Origin: CALXZG01 sp034184445
Lineage (GTDB): Bacteria; Pseudomonadota; Alphaproteobacteria; CAAHEQ01; UBA3637
DNA: 6,430 nt
NCBI GenBank assembly: GCA_034184445.1
Contig: JAXFZX010000025.1
Span: 1 to 6,430, forward strand
Direction of reading: 5' to 3'
Under the pieces are notes generated by a model that had not been told where the DNA came from, did no database searches, and was given only the letters and a program-made list of their open reading frames with translations. Shown piece after piece: positions 1 through 6,430 of this stretch (positions are counted from its first letter, which is position 1; the number at the start of each line of letters is the position of its first letter). A program made the position numbers and the translations under genes.

Positions 1-698
1 CGAATATGGATATGGCGGATGAGACCACAATTTCCCTATCGCGTCCGGCAGGGAAGAAAGCCATTTCCGTTAAGGATAAACAGGCCAAGCAAGCAACCAT
101 GGCGACGGCTGGCACGGTGGCGGCAGCCGGCATGACCACGGCGGGCAAGACGGATAAGGAACAACCGAAAACCGAAGATAAAGTGCTTTATACGACGGTG
201 GCTATTCCCGAAGAAATTGGAACGGATACCACGACGGAAACAACAATTACAACGACCAAAATAACCAAGAATCCGGCCGAGGGAAAGGTTGAACCTCAAC
301 AAGAGGGAACAATTCCCCTTAAAAAAACGGTGACAACCATTACGGAAACGACCACTAAGGTTAAACAAGAGAAAGCCCCACAAAAGGACTTTAAGGATAT
401 GACATTGGCGGACAAAGTTGCCTATGGTGAAGAAATTCAGGAATGGGATGCCGATGCCGGAAAAACACTTCGGGGTCTTTTAATGGATTGGGGCTCCAAA
501 TCCGGTTGGACGGTTGTGTGGAAATTGGATCGGGATTATCATTTAGAGGCTGGTGTGGTATTCCGTGGCACATTTGTTGATGTGTCCAGTGCTTTAATTC
601 GGTCATTTGCGCGGGCAACACCGGCTCCGATTGGCACATTTCATCAAGGCAATCGGGTCTTAGTCATCAGCACGCAGGAGGATGAAAATGAACGCTAG
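1..698 (+). CDS. TcpQ/PilL C-terminal domain protein of type IVb pilus, probably 5'-partial
   Basis: Likely envelope component that works with the neighbouring secretin; TcpQ of the Vibrio toxin-coregulated pilus is needed for secretin localisation and stability, and R64 PilL carries a related C-terminal domain. Counting from the ATG at 6, residues 147-223 look like this domain (GKTLRGLLMDWGSKSGWTVVW, then a VVFRGTF strand and the ending GNRVLVIST). Residues about 20-130 are low complexity, rich in Thr, Lys, Ala and Glu, with two TTTK-type clusters near 76-88 and 108-120. The first ATGs (6 and 12) have no visible ribosome binding site, no signal peptide or lipobox follows them, and the frame is open to the left edge, so the true start and an export signal probably lie upstream. 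The stop at 696-698 overlaps the start of pilN. The domain call is by pattern recognition. The alternative is a complete 230-residue protein with no export signal. Confidence 0.75.
   Translation, partial: NMDMADETTISLSRPAGKKAISVKDKQAKQATMATAGTVAAAGMTTAGKTDKEQPKTEDKVLYTTVAIPEEIGTDTTTETTITTTKITKNPAEGKVEPQQEGTIPLKKTVTTITETTTKVKQEKAPQKDFKDMTLADKVAYGEEIQEWDADAGKTLRGLLMDWGSKSGWTVVWKLDRDYHLEAGVVFRGTFVDVSSALIRSFARATPAPIGTFHQGNRVLVISTQEDENER
222..368 (+). repeat. Thr-rich low-complexity coding repeats
   Basis: Two Thr-dense stretches lie at 222-269 and 327-365, built from ACN codons mixed with AAR and GAA and each containing TTTK followed by I or V. They are separated by a Pro/Gln/Glu spacer. This is degenerate protein-level repetition inside the TcpQ-type gene, with no exact long DNA repeat. 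It probably encodes an extended, unstructured linker. Confidence 0.55.
676..681 (+). promoter_or_regulatory. Ribosome binding site of pilN, decides the start
   Basis: A perfect AGGAGG lies inside the 3' end of the upstream gene. It directly abuts the ATG at 682 (no spacer), but sits 6 bases before the ATG at 688. The second ATG is therefore the probable start, and pilN overlaps the upstream gene by 11 bases. Confidence 0.85.
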
Positions 699-2319
699 AA
701 TAAAAAAATATGTTTGGGCTGGGATAGCTTTGGGAACCATTGTTTTATCTGCCTGTAATCACTATGTGGATAAAACAAATGCCCGCATTGAAACGGTTTT
801 GGAAAAAACAGAAATGTATAAGGAAAAATCCACCATTCCCGATTTGCCCGAGCCTGTGGATACCGTGCGTGTGAACAATGATATTTGGTTGGGGAATTCC
901 AGCGTTAAGATTATGGAAGGCGATGCCTTACCGGCGCGTTTTGAACAAGATGACAGTGTCACCTTGGCCATTACACAGAATGCGTCATTGGCTATGCTTG
1001 CAACCGAATTGACGGATTTATTGGGTATTGAGGTGCGTTTGGATGACTTAAAAGCCGAAAATGCTATGCCCAAGGAGGCTGTCGCCGTTGATTACACTGG
1101 AAAGCTCAGTGGCCTTTTAAACTATCTGTCCAACAGATATGGTGTTTGGTGGCGGTATAAGAACGGGCAAATATCCTTTTTCACTAAGGAAACGCGCGTT
1201 TTTTCAATTTATGCACTTCCCAATGAAACGCGGATGTCCGCGGATTTAAGAGGATCCTCTATGGGTTCCGGCAAAGGATCCGGTGCTGGAAGTGGTAGTT
1301 CTTCCTTATCCACATCGGCCAATTTGGCTTTGTGGGACAGCATTGAAAAAGGTGTTCGGCAAGTTGTCGGTAAGCAAGGTGAGTTGTCATTCAGTCGTGT
1401 AACGGGAACCGTCACCGTGACGGCTAGTCCTTTTATCATGCAACGGGTAGCTTCCTATATTTCAAATTGGAATGAAAAGTTATCGCGTCAGGTTGCCATT
1501 TCTATTAAAGTTTTACAGGTTCAATTAGCAAATGAAGATAATTACGGCCTTGATTTAAACGCTGTTTTTAAATCCAGCAACATTGACACTTCATTTACAA
1601 GCCCGTATTCGTTAACTTCTTCGGCTACTTCGGCCGGTGCGACGGCGGGGCTTTTATCCATGACATTACTCCGTCCCAGTTCTCGTTGGAAAGATTCCCG
1701 TGCGATTATTGAGGCTTTTTCCAGCCAAGGGAAAACATCCATTGTCACCAGCTCCAGCCTAACAACCTTAAATAACAAGGTCGCGCCGGTTCAAATTACG
1801 ACAGCTCAAAACTATGTCCGTGAGGTCAGCGTCACCAATAATTATAACAGTTCTAATAACAGTTCTGATGTAGATTTAGATACCGATACTTTAAATTACG
1901 GCTTTTCTATGGAAATCCTGCCGCGAATTTTGGATCACGGCCGTTTAATCATCTTATTTACGATGAATTTATCGGATTTAATTGCATTGGACTCTTTCTC
2001 ATCTAACAATGGGGGCAGTTCCAACAGTTCCCAAAGCTCCACAGGTGGGGATGAAGAATCCACAACTGTCCAGTTGCCAAAAATGCAAATGCGTGGTTTC
2101 ATGCAGGAAATTGCTATGAAGTCAGGCTCTACTTTGGTTTTAACCGGTTTTGAACAGGTTGCTAATACCACAGATACTGCCGGTGTTGGTGAAGCGAAAA
2201 TGAATCTGTTGGGTGGTAAAGCCCATGACCAACATCGCCGTGATGTTATGGTTATTTTGTTAACGCCCGAAGTATTGGAGTCCCCCATGGCACCGGAATC
2301 CAGAATGCGGGAGTTTTAG
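688..2319 (+). CDS. pilN: PilN, type IVb pilus lipoprotein secretin (outer membrane)
   Basis: Forms the outer-membrane ring through which the pilus emerges. The start at 688 gives 543 residues, close to R64 PilN (about 560 as I recall). Residues 1-23 are a lipoprotein signal: basic MNARIKK, a hydrophobic stretch, and lipobox LSAC with the modified Cys at 23. Residues about 90-120 resemble a secretin N0/STN-like domain (LAITQNASLAMLATELTDLL), followed by a second small domain ending near 165. A Gly/Ser linker spans about 188-210. The secretin core runs from about 267 to 530 and includes an NNKVAPVQ stretch at 362-369, the GFSMEILPRILD strand near 405-416, SGSTLVLTGFEQV near 479-491, and the closing RRDVMVILLTPEVLE. 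Asn/Ser-rich stretches interrupt the core at about 384-393 and 436-458. It sits between the TcpQ-type gene and pilO in one transcription unit. The family match to R64 PilN/TcpC/BfpB-type secretins is strong; the exact start is an inference from the Shine-Dalgarno spacing. Confidence 0.93.
   Translation: MNARIKKYVWAGIALGTIVLSACNHYVDKTNARIETVLEKTEMYKEKSTIPDLPEPVDTVRVNNDIWLGNSSVKIMEGDALPARFEQDDSVTLAITQNASLAMLATELTDLLGIEVRLDDLKAENAMPKEAVAVDYTGKLSGLLNYLSNRYGVWWRYKNGQISFFTKETRVFSIYALPNETRMSADLRGSSMGSGKGSGAGSGSSSLSTSANLALWDSIEKGVRQVVGKQGELSFSRVTGTVTVTASPFIMQRVASYISNWNEKLSRQVAISIKVLQVQLANEDNYGLDLNAVFKSSNIDTSFTSPYSLTSSATSAGATAGLLSMTLLRPSSRWKDSRAIIEAFSSQGKTSIVTSSSLTTLNNKVAPVQITTAQNYVREVSVTNNYNSSNNSSDVDLDTDTLNYGFSMEILPRILDHGRLIILFTMNLSDLIALDSFSSNNGGSSNSSQSSTGGDEESTTVQLPKMQMRGFMQEIAMKSGSTLVLTGFEQVANTTDTAGVGEAKMNLLGGKAHDQHRRDVMVILLTPEVLESPMAPESRMREF
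1843..1866 (+). repeat. 12-base tandem duplication in pilN
   Basis: The 10-mer TAACAGTTCT occurs at 1845-1854 and again at 1857-1866, giving two 12-base units that differ at one base (TATAACAGTTCT, AATAACAGTTCT). They encode YNSS and NNSS. The repeat is in frame and expands an Asn/Ser-rich loop inside the secretin core, which suggests slippage or duplication in a tolerant loop. Confidence 0.75.
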
Positions 2320-2323
2320 GAAA
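2318..2323 (+). promoter_or_regulatory. Ribosome binding site of pilO
   Basis: AGGAAA begins within the TAG stop of pilN and lies 5 bases before the ATG at 2329. The site is of moderate strength. Stop and Shine-Dalgarno share bases, which fits translational coupling to pilN. Confidence 0.6.
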
Positions 2324-2328
2324 TCACT

Positions 2329-3645
2329 ATGGCCACAGGATTAAACAGCATTGATGAAAAACTAAATCGGCATAACGCCGGTGGAAATGTCACGGTCGGT
2401 AATACTAAATATGCCGTTGGATTGCTGTGGGCTCCGCTTCAAAATCAAGATGATCCTCTTCCTGAAATTCGGGAGGCGATGGAGGCTGAACCCGCAGCCG
2501 ATTTATATTGTCAGCGGACATCCTTGGCACCACAATATGGGTTAGGAAAAACGGTTTTAGGCCATCACAGTGGTGAGCCGTCTCTGGCGGCATCGGTAGC
2601 TACGGCTTTATCGGGAAAGTCTTCTGCCTGCTGTGTTTTTAAGGTTGAAGAAGGCTGGTGGTTTGTTGCCATCCGAAACGATTTGATTTTAGCGGAAGAA
2701 GATGTCCTTTTTTCGTCCGAGGAAGAGGCAAAACACGCCTTTTTCGCTATGATGGCCGTTCCGGATTGGGACACACGGATTGTCCCCGCCGAATGGAATG
2801 TGGAAGGTGCCGAGCAACAAGATTTAAAGACCTTAATTGAAAATGTCCGGAAGACGCGTCTATTTGAATTAAGTGGAGCGAAAAAAACGCCTGTTTTGAT
2901 TCTTTTAGCGATCGTAGTCGTTGCTGTTTTGGGTTTTTTGATATACCTCGCCGTCCGTTTTATTTCCAGCGTCTTGGAACAAGCCCCGATTATACAGATG
3001 CCGACGCCTGAGGTTGTGCGTCCGGTTGAACCGGCACCGGAAAAGCCTAAACCATGGGAACGGGTTCCTCAAATGGATATATTACTAAATCGGTGTTGGA
3101 ATAATGCCTATCAATTAGAATCTGTCACTATTCCGTTGTGGCGAATGGGGCGTGTGACCTGCACCCCACGGGGAATATCCACTTCATGGCGTATTTCTGG
3201 GGAAAGAGGGGCGCGCTTAGCATGGGTTAAGTCTGCCTTAGATCGGTATAAATTAAATAGGGTTGAGGTAAAATTAGATCCATCGGGTAGCACTGCCAGT
3301 GGTCAACTGCCCTTTACGGATATACCATTAGTATTATCAACACCAAGCCTAACAATTGATCAGATTCGGGAGGAGTTGACCGATATTAAACAAGCCACAC
3401 GCCTACCGATTCAATTTTCCGAGCAGACGGTAAAGGATCCCCCCGATAATCCGGACGGTTCTGTTCCGCCGAACCAACAGGTATATAAATTTTTTACATT
3501 TTCCATTGGGTCACCTTATGCCCCGCATGAATGGAAGGTCTTTTTTGATAAATTTTCGGGATTAGAGTTTTTAAAGATAGAATATGAGCCGACAATCGGT
3601 TCTGGTAATAAATGGACATATGAAGGGAGAATCTATGCGAAATAA
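2329..3645 (+). CDS. pilO: PilO, type IVb pilus inner-membrane assembly protein (PilO2 family)
   Basis: Probable bitopic inner-membrane subunit of the pilus assembly complex; its R64 counterpart is required for thin-pilus formation, but its exact job is poorly defined. The 438 residues have no N-terminal signal. A cytoplasmic domain occupies about 1-185. One strong membrane segment follows at about 187-214 (TPVLILLAIVVVAVLGFLIY), then a Pro-rich neck (about 224-242, PVEPAPEKPKPWERVP) and a periplasmic C-terminal domain. That domain carries the only two periplasmic cysteines, C256 (LLNRCWNN) and C278 (RVTCTP), which could form a disulfide. The length is close to the family norm. The gene starts 9 bases after pilN and its last 11 bases overlap pilP. 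The assignment rests on the GLLW N-terminal pattern, the topology, the Cys-containing segment after the neck and the position between the secretin and pilP genes. It is unrelated to the type IVa PilO by name alone. Confidence 0.85.
   Translation: MATGLNSIDEKLNRHNAGGNVTVGNTKYAVGLLWAPLQNQDDPLPEIREAMEAEPAADLYCQRTSLAPQYGLGKTVLGHHSGEPSLAASVATALSGKSSACCVFKVEEGWWFVAIRNDLILAEEDVLFSSEEEAKHAFFAMMAVPDWDTRIVPAEWNVEGAEQQDLKTLIENVRKTRLFELSGAKKTPVLILLAIVVVAVLGFLIYLAVRFISSVLEQAPIIQMPTPEVVRPVEPAPEKPKPWERVPQMDILLNRCWNNAYQLESVTIPLWRMGRVTCTPRGISTSWRISGERGARLAWVKSALDRYKLNRVEVKLDPSGSTASGQLPFTDIPLVLSTPSLTIDQIREELTDIKQATRLPIQFSEQTVKDPPDNPDGSVPPNQQVYKFFTFSIGSPYAPHEWKVFFDKFSGLEFLKIEYEPTIGSGNKWTYEGRIYAK
3624..3629 (+). 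promoter_or_regulatory. Ribosome binding site of pilP, decides the start
   Basis: The purine run AGGGAG ends 5 bases before the ATG at 3635. It lies wholly inside pilO. The in-frame ATG at 3584 has no such site and would put 17 polar residues ahead of a normal signal peptide. Confidence 0.8.
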
Positions 3646-4594
3646 ATTGACTTCTTTTGTGATGATAACACTGGTTATGGGAATATTGGGATCAACACCG
3701 ATTTACGCCCAAAATGCGCCTACCCCCCCTAAAAAATCTCCGACAGCTACCGTGCCGGCAAATGCCACAACACCTGCTGCCGTTCAAGCCGAGAACAAAC
3801 GTCGGTTAGAAGAGGAACTAAAAAACACAACAATTTCAGGAAAATCAATTGTGGATTTCCCCAATCGGGCATCTTTGGGTAATTTGGAATTGGCTCCACT
3901 TCCCGGGATTAACGATTCGGCCATTCGCGGACCGCTACCGATGGCGGCATCTGTTTCCGGAAAGGATTTACCCAGTGAGCAATTGTTAGGCCGCATCACG
4001 CCTGAGGTTTTTCAAGAGATGGCTGATTTAGAGCGTGGAAACACTTTTTTAAAGCTGCAACTGGAAAAAGAAAAGCTCAAAAATGATTTGGAAAAGTTAA
4101 AAGCAACCTACCGGCAACAACGACTTGATGAAATTTCAAAGCGTGAAAATGTGGTGCGCAGTCGTATCCAATGGTGGCAAGAACAAGAAAAATTGCGTTT
4201 GGCCATTGCTAAAAAACAGGCAGAGGAAGAAGCTTTGGCTAAGAAAATTGCCGAGCAAGAGGCTCTCCGTGATAAAGTTCGTGAAGAAGCCATGAAGCGT
4301 ATGGCAAATACGACATCTGTTGCTCAGACCGGTGACAATAAGAAAGGCGAAGAGAAACCAACAATCATCCCTGTTGAAACGATGGAGGATCTTTACACCT
4401 TAGACAGTATTCGAGGCATTGGTGGTAAATTAACGGCCAAAGTCAAAAGCAAGAAAGACGGAACAATAACAATTGTGAAAAAAGACGATATATTGCCATC
4501 GGGTCATGTGGTTAAAGAAATTCAAAAGGACGGATTGACCGTAGCATTTGGGGAACGCATTGATAAATTGATGTTCCGTCCGACAATTAAATAG
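3635..4594 (+). CDS. pilP: PilP-like type IVb pilus biogenesis protein with long coiled coil
   Basis: Probable periplasmic component linking the inner-membrane complex to the secretin. The start at 3635 gives 319 residues and a textbook signal peptide: MRNK, a hydrophobic stretch, and likely cleavage after IYA at 25. Residues 26-60 are rich in Pro, Ala and Thr. Residues 61-125 have no feature I recognise. Residues about 125-225 form a highly charged, Lys/Glu/Arg-rich coiled coil (KLQLEKEKLKNDLEKLKATY, later KKQAEEEALAKKIAEQEAL). Residues about 245-319 resemble the C-terminal domain of the PilP family, with the pattern LDSIRGIGGKLTAKV, a basic hairpin, DDILPSGHVVKEI, and a final LTVAFG strand. 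R64 PilP is, as I recall, only about 150 residues, so the coiled coil is a large addition. The gene overlaps pilO by 11 bases and is followed 9 bases later by pilQ. Its position between pilO and pilQ supports the call as much as the domain does. An unprocessed signal acting as a membrane anchor is also possible. Confidence 0.75.
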   Translation: MRNKLTSFVMITLVMGILGSTPIYAQNAPTPPKKSPTATVPANATTPAAVQAENKRRLEEELKNTTISGKSIVDFPNRASLGNLELAPLPGINDSAIRGPLPMAASVSGKDLPSEQLLGRITPEVFQEMADLERGNTFLKLQLEKEKLKNDLEKLKATYRQQRLDEISKRENVVRSRIQWWQEQEKLRLAIAKKQAEEEALAKKIAEQEALRDKVREEAMKRMANTTSVAQTGDNKKGEEKPTIIPVETMEDLYTLDSIRGIGGKLTAKVKSKKDGTITIVKKDDILPSGHVVKEIQKDGLTVAFGERIDKLMFRPTIK

Positions 4595-4597
4595 AGG
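4593..4597 (+). promoter_or_regulatory. Ribosome binding site of pilQ
   Basis: AGAGG starts in the last two bases of the pilP stop codon and lies 6 bases before the ATG at 4604. As at pilO, stop and Shine-Dalgarno share bases, so translation of pilQ is likely coupled to pilP. Confidence 0.65.
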
Positions 4598-4603
4598 CAA
4601 ATA

Positions 4604-6430
4604 ATGTCGGCCGATTTAACACAAAATATGGTTGATGCTATGCGTCCGGAAAACGAAACAGTTGCCCCTCCTGTGATACCGGCTCCAATTGTGCCACAAA
4701 ATTCCTCAACAGACGGGGAACCGTCATCGTATCCTTCCTTTTTATCAGAACCTCTGGAATCAGATACCGATGACGAATCGGATTTACCTTCTGCACCGAT
4801 TCTTCCCAAATCGGGTTTATCAGAACATTCGGCTGTCACTGAAAATCAGTGGGCGAATTTGGCTGATACGATTGTCGCGCCGGTTATTCCAACCCAAGAT
4901 TTTTCAAATCAGACACCACCTCCCGTTCCGCCAATTGAAGATACTCCAAATAATGCTGAACAAAATTCTCAGTCCAATTCTACTTTTCAACCGATTCCTC
5001 CTGTTCCGCCGGTATCCCCAGATCCGATTATTCCCATTGTTCCCCCAAAAAATTCGGATGAAGAACTTGTAGAGGAATCAGAACAAGAAACTGACGATTT
5101 AGAAGACACTTCAAACACATCATCAGATACGGATTATCGCTCTGAAACATTTTTGGAAACTTTATTTGCCAACAACAATGATTGCATAACAGCACCCAAC
5201 GGGTCCTTTCCGGTAAAAGAAGACACCCGTTCTCTTTTGGCTTTATTCACAAACGGTCGCTTTTTTGTTGCCGAAGAGGCTCGCTTTGACGGCAAGGTTT
5301 TGGGCTTTGAATATCTGGCCCGAAAACGGCGACTGCAAATTGGAAAGGCCGAATATGTGCCTTCCGTTGTTTTAAACAGTATTTACGCATATGCGGCGCA
5401 AAATGCATCGGCATCGGCAAATTTTATGCCCCCACTTGCATCAGCAGCCGATCCCCAAGAACAAGTACGGATGCAACGCGATTTTGTGACGATCATATCG
5501 CGCGCAGCAATGAATCATGTATCGGATATTCATATCATTGTGGCCGACCATACAACGGTTATGTTCCGTGTGAACGGTTTAATGCAAACGGAAATGGAAT
5601 ACAATAAAGAGTGGGGAGAAAGTTTTGTGCGGGCTGCTTTTGCATCGGCCGATATTTCCGATGCCAACTACGCTCAAAATGAGTATCAGGCCGCTCAAAA
5701 ATTAGGTCGAACACCCTTACGCGGATCGGGCGGACAGTTAATCCTGCCCCGAAATATCTTGGGTATTCGGTTACAATTTAACCCGATTGCCTTTGGGACA
5801 CGTTATGTCGTTATGCGGCTGCTTTATGCAGAAGATGATGCAACAGCATCTAATTTAGCGGCGTTAGGCTTTTCCCAAAAAGAAATAGATATTTTTCACC
5901 AAATTCGGTCAATACCGACCGGCATGATTATTATTTCGGGACCGACAGGATCTGGTAAATCAACAACCTTGCAACGCAACATGATTGCCATGCTTCAAGA
6001 ACGAAATTATGAATTTAACTTAATTACGGTGGAAGACCCTCCCGAATATCCCATTCCGGGGGCACGTCAAATGCCGGTCACCAATGCCATGATTGAAGAG
6101 GCCAAAGACCGAGAGTTCACGAAAGCCCTCTCGGCAGCACTACGGTCTGACCCCGATTCATTGATGATTGGGGAAATTCGGACATTGGCGGCAGCAGACT
6201 TGGCTTTTCGCGGAGCTTTATCAGGCCATAACGTTTGGACAACCCTCCATACAAATAGTGCACCGGCCGTCATCATGCGGTTAAAGGATATCGGTGTAGA
6301 AGATTTTAAATTACAAGATCCCAGTATTATGCGTGCCCTTATAGCACAACGGTTATTCCGAAAATTATGTCCTCGGTGTCGGTTAAAGGCATCTCAATGT
6401 TTGGATAATCCGGCTGTTCAACGATTAAGA
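4604..6430 (+). CDS. pilQ: PilQ, type IVb pilus assembly ATPase (GspE/PilB superfamily), 3'-partial
   Basis: Cytoplasmic hexameric ATPase that powers pilin polymerisation; in R64 naming PilQ is the ATPase, not the secretin. The frame is open for 609 codons and runs off the right edge. Residues 1-176 are an unusual low-complexity tail with three Pro-rich blocks (22-31, 105-110, 130-148) and acidic clusters, notably 152-168. Folded sequence begins near 178 with a GspE/PilB-like N-terminal region. SDIHI at 307-311 marks the N2 domain. The catalytic core has Walker A GPTGSGKST (446-454), Asp box VEDPPEYP (476-483), Walker B in ALRSDPDSLMIGEIR with the catalytic Glu at 524, and His box SGHNVWTTLHT (540-550). 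A CPRC pair (C589, C592) follows QRLFRKL, matching the metal-binding CxxC seen in many GspE/PilB ATPases; the partner pair would lie beyond C599 or past the edge. All core catalytic residues are present, so it should be active. R64 PilQ is about 513 residues, so the tail accounts for most of the extra length. Confidence 0.93.
   Translation, partial: MSADLTQNMVDAMRPENETVAPPVIPAPIVPQNSSTDGEPSSYPSFLSEPLESDTDDESDLPSAPILPKSGLSEHSAVTENQWANLADTIVAPVIPTQDFSNQTPPPVPPIEDTPNNAEQNSQSNSTFQPIPPVPPVSPDPIIPIVPPKNSDEELVEESEQETDDLEDTSNTSSDTDYRSETFLETLFANNNDCITAPNGSFPVKEDTRSLLALFTNGRFFVAEEARFDGKVLGFEYLARKRRLQIGKAEYVPSVVLNSIYAYAAQNASASANFMPPLASAADPQEQVRMQRDFVTIISRAAMNHVSDIHIIVADHTTVMFRVNGLMQTEMEYNKEWGESFVRAAFASADISDANYAQNEYQAAQKLGRTPLRGSGGQLILPRNILGIRLQFNPIAFGTRYVVMRLLYAEDDATASNLAALGFSQKEIDIFHQIRSIPTGMIIISGPTGSGKSTTLQRNMIAMLQERNYEFNLITVEDPPEYPIPGARQMPVTNAMIEEAKDREFTKALSAALRSDPDSLMIGEIRTLAAADLAFRGALSGHNVWTTLHTNSAPAVIMRLKDIGVEDFKLQDPSIMRALIAQRLFRKLCPRCRLKASQCLDNPAVQRLR
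4919..5011 (+). repeat. Repeated PPVPP-coding 15-mer in the pilQ tail
   Basis: The sequence CCTCCCGTTCCGCCA at 4919-4933 recurs as CCTCCTGTTCCGCCG at 4997-5011, exactly 78 bases (26 codons) downstream and in the same frame. Both encode PPVPP. A looser relative, APPVIPAPIVP, is encoded at 4664-4696. The two differences are both third-position changes, so the peptide is kept while the DNA has drifted. Confidence 0.7.

Noticed and set aside
36..383. A 115-codon - strand frame opposite the Thr-rich region
   Set aside because: Its Arg/Gly/Phe/Cys-rich composition is the complement of repeated Thr/Lys/Pro codons. No ribosome binding site or recognisable domain was seen.
682..687. ATG at 682 as the pilN start
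   Set aside because: It directly abuts the AGGAGG with no spacer, so the ATG at 688 with a 6-base spacer is far more likely.
317..2319. Unusual stop use (three TAG and one TAA, no TGA) as a sign of TGA recoding
   Set aside because: Four stops are too few. Tryptophan is encoded by TGG wherever I checked, and all genes end sensibly under the standard code.
3584..3634. An upstream in-frame ATG that would lengthen pilP by 17 residues
   Set aside because: It lacks a Shine-Dalgarno site and puts polar residues ahead of a complete signal peptide. The ATG at 3635 has a good site 5 bases upstream.
4522..4839. A 105-codon - strand frame across the pilP-pilQ junction
   Set aside because: It is antisense to two well-supported genes, with Ser/Gly-rich low complexity mirroring the sense strand and no initiation signal that I can see.
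4689..5072. A 127-codon + strand frame overlapping the start of pilQ
   Set aside because: It lies in another frame across the low-complexity tail of pilQ, has no Shine-Dalgarno site, and its Ile/Leu/Arg/Pro-heavy composition is what out-of-frame reading of Pro- and Ser-rich codons yields. It does not look like an overprinted gene.

Overview
The window is one unbroken segment of a type IVb pilus biogenesis operon of the R64/toxin-coregulated-pilus type. All genes are on the + strand, and no gap between genes exceeds 9 bases. Secretin, lipoprotein and periplasmic signals point to a Gram-negative host. The moderately AT-leaning base composition and protein style would fit a proteobacterium, possibly an alphaproteobacterium, but that placement is a weak inference. 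Nothing in the window shows whether the locus is chromosomal or on a plasmid or other mobile element. R64-type pil operons are known from both.

Layout: (1) 1-698, the C-terminal part or all of a protein with a TcpQ/PilL-type C-terminal domain behind a Thr/Lys-rich low-complexity region; the reading frame is open to the left edge. (2) 688-2319, pilN, a lipoprotein secretin of the outer membrane. (3) 2329-3645, pilO, a bitopic inner-membrane protein of the PilO2 type. (4) 3635-4594, pilP, a secreted protein with a long coiled coil and a C-terminal PilP-like domain. (5) 4604 to the right edge, pilQ, the cytoplasmic assembly ATPase of the GspE/PilB superfamily, truncated by the window end. In R64 nomenclature PilQ is the ATPase and PilN the secretin, unlike type IVa naming, where PilQ is the secretin.

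The genes would act together as one envelope-spanning machine. PilN forms the outer-membrane pore, with the TcpQ-type protein as likely secretin partner. PilO and PilP bridge the periplasm and inner membrane. PilQ supplies energy for pilin polymerisation. Platform protein (PilR), pilin (PilS), lytic transglycosylase (PilT), prepilin peptidase (PilU) and adhesin (PilV) would be expected further downstream but are not in view.

The system itself is a known one. What stands out is local: a roughly 175-residue Pro-rich and acidic N-terminal tail on the ATPase, a PilP much longer than the R64 protein because of a coiled coil, no pilM between the TcpQ-type gene and pilN, and two identical 11-base gene overlaps with Shine-Dalgarno sites inside the upstream gene. 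I saw no RNA genes, CRISPR arrays, insertion sequences, promoters or terminators.
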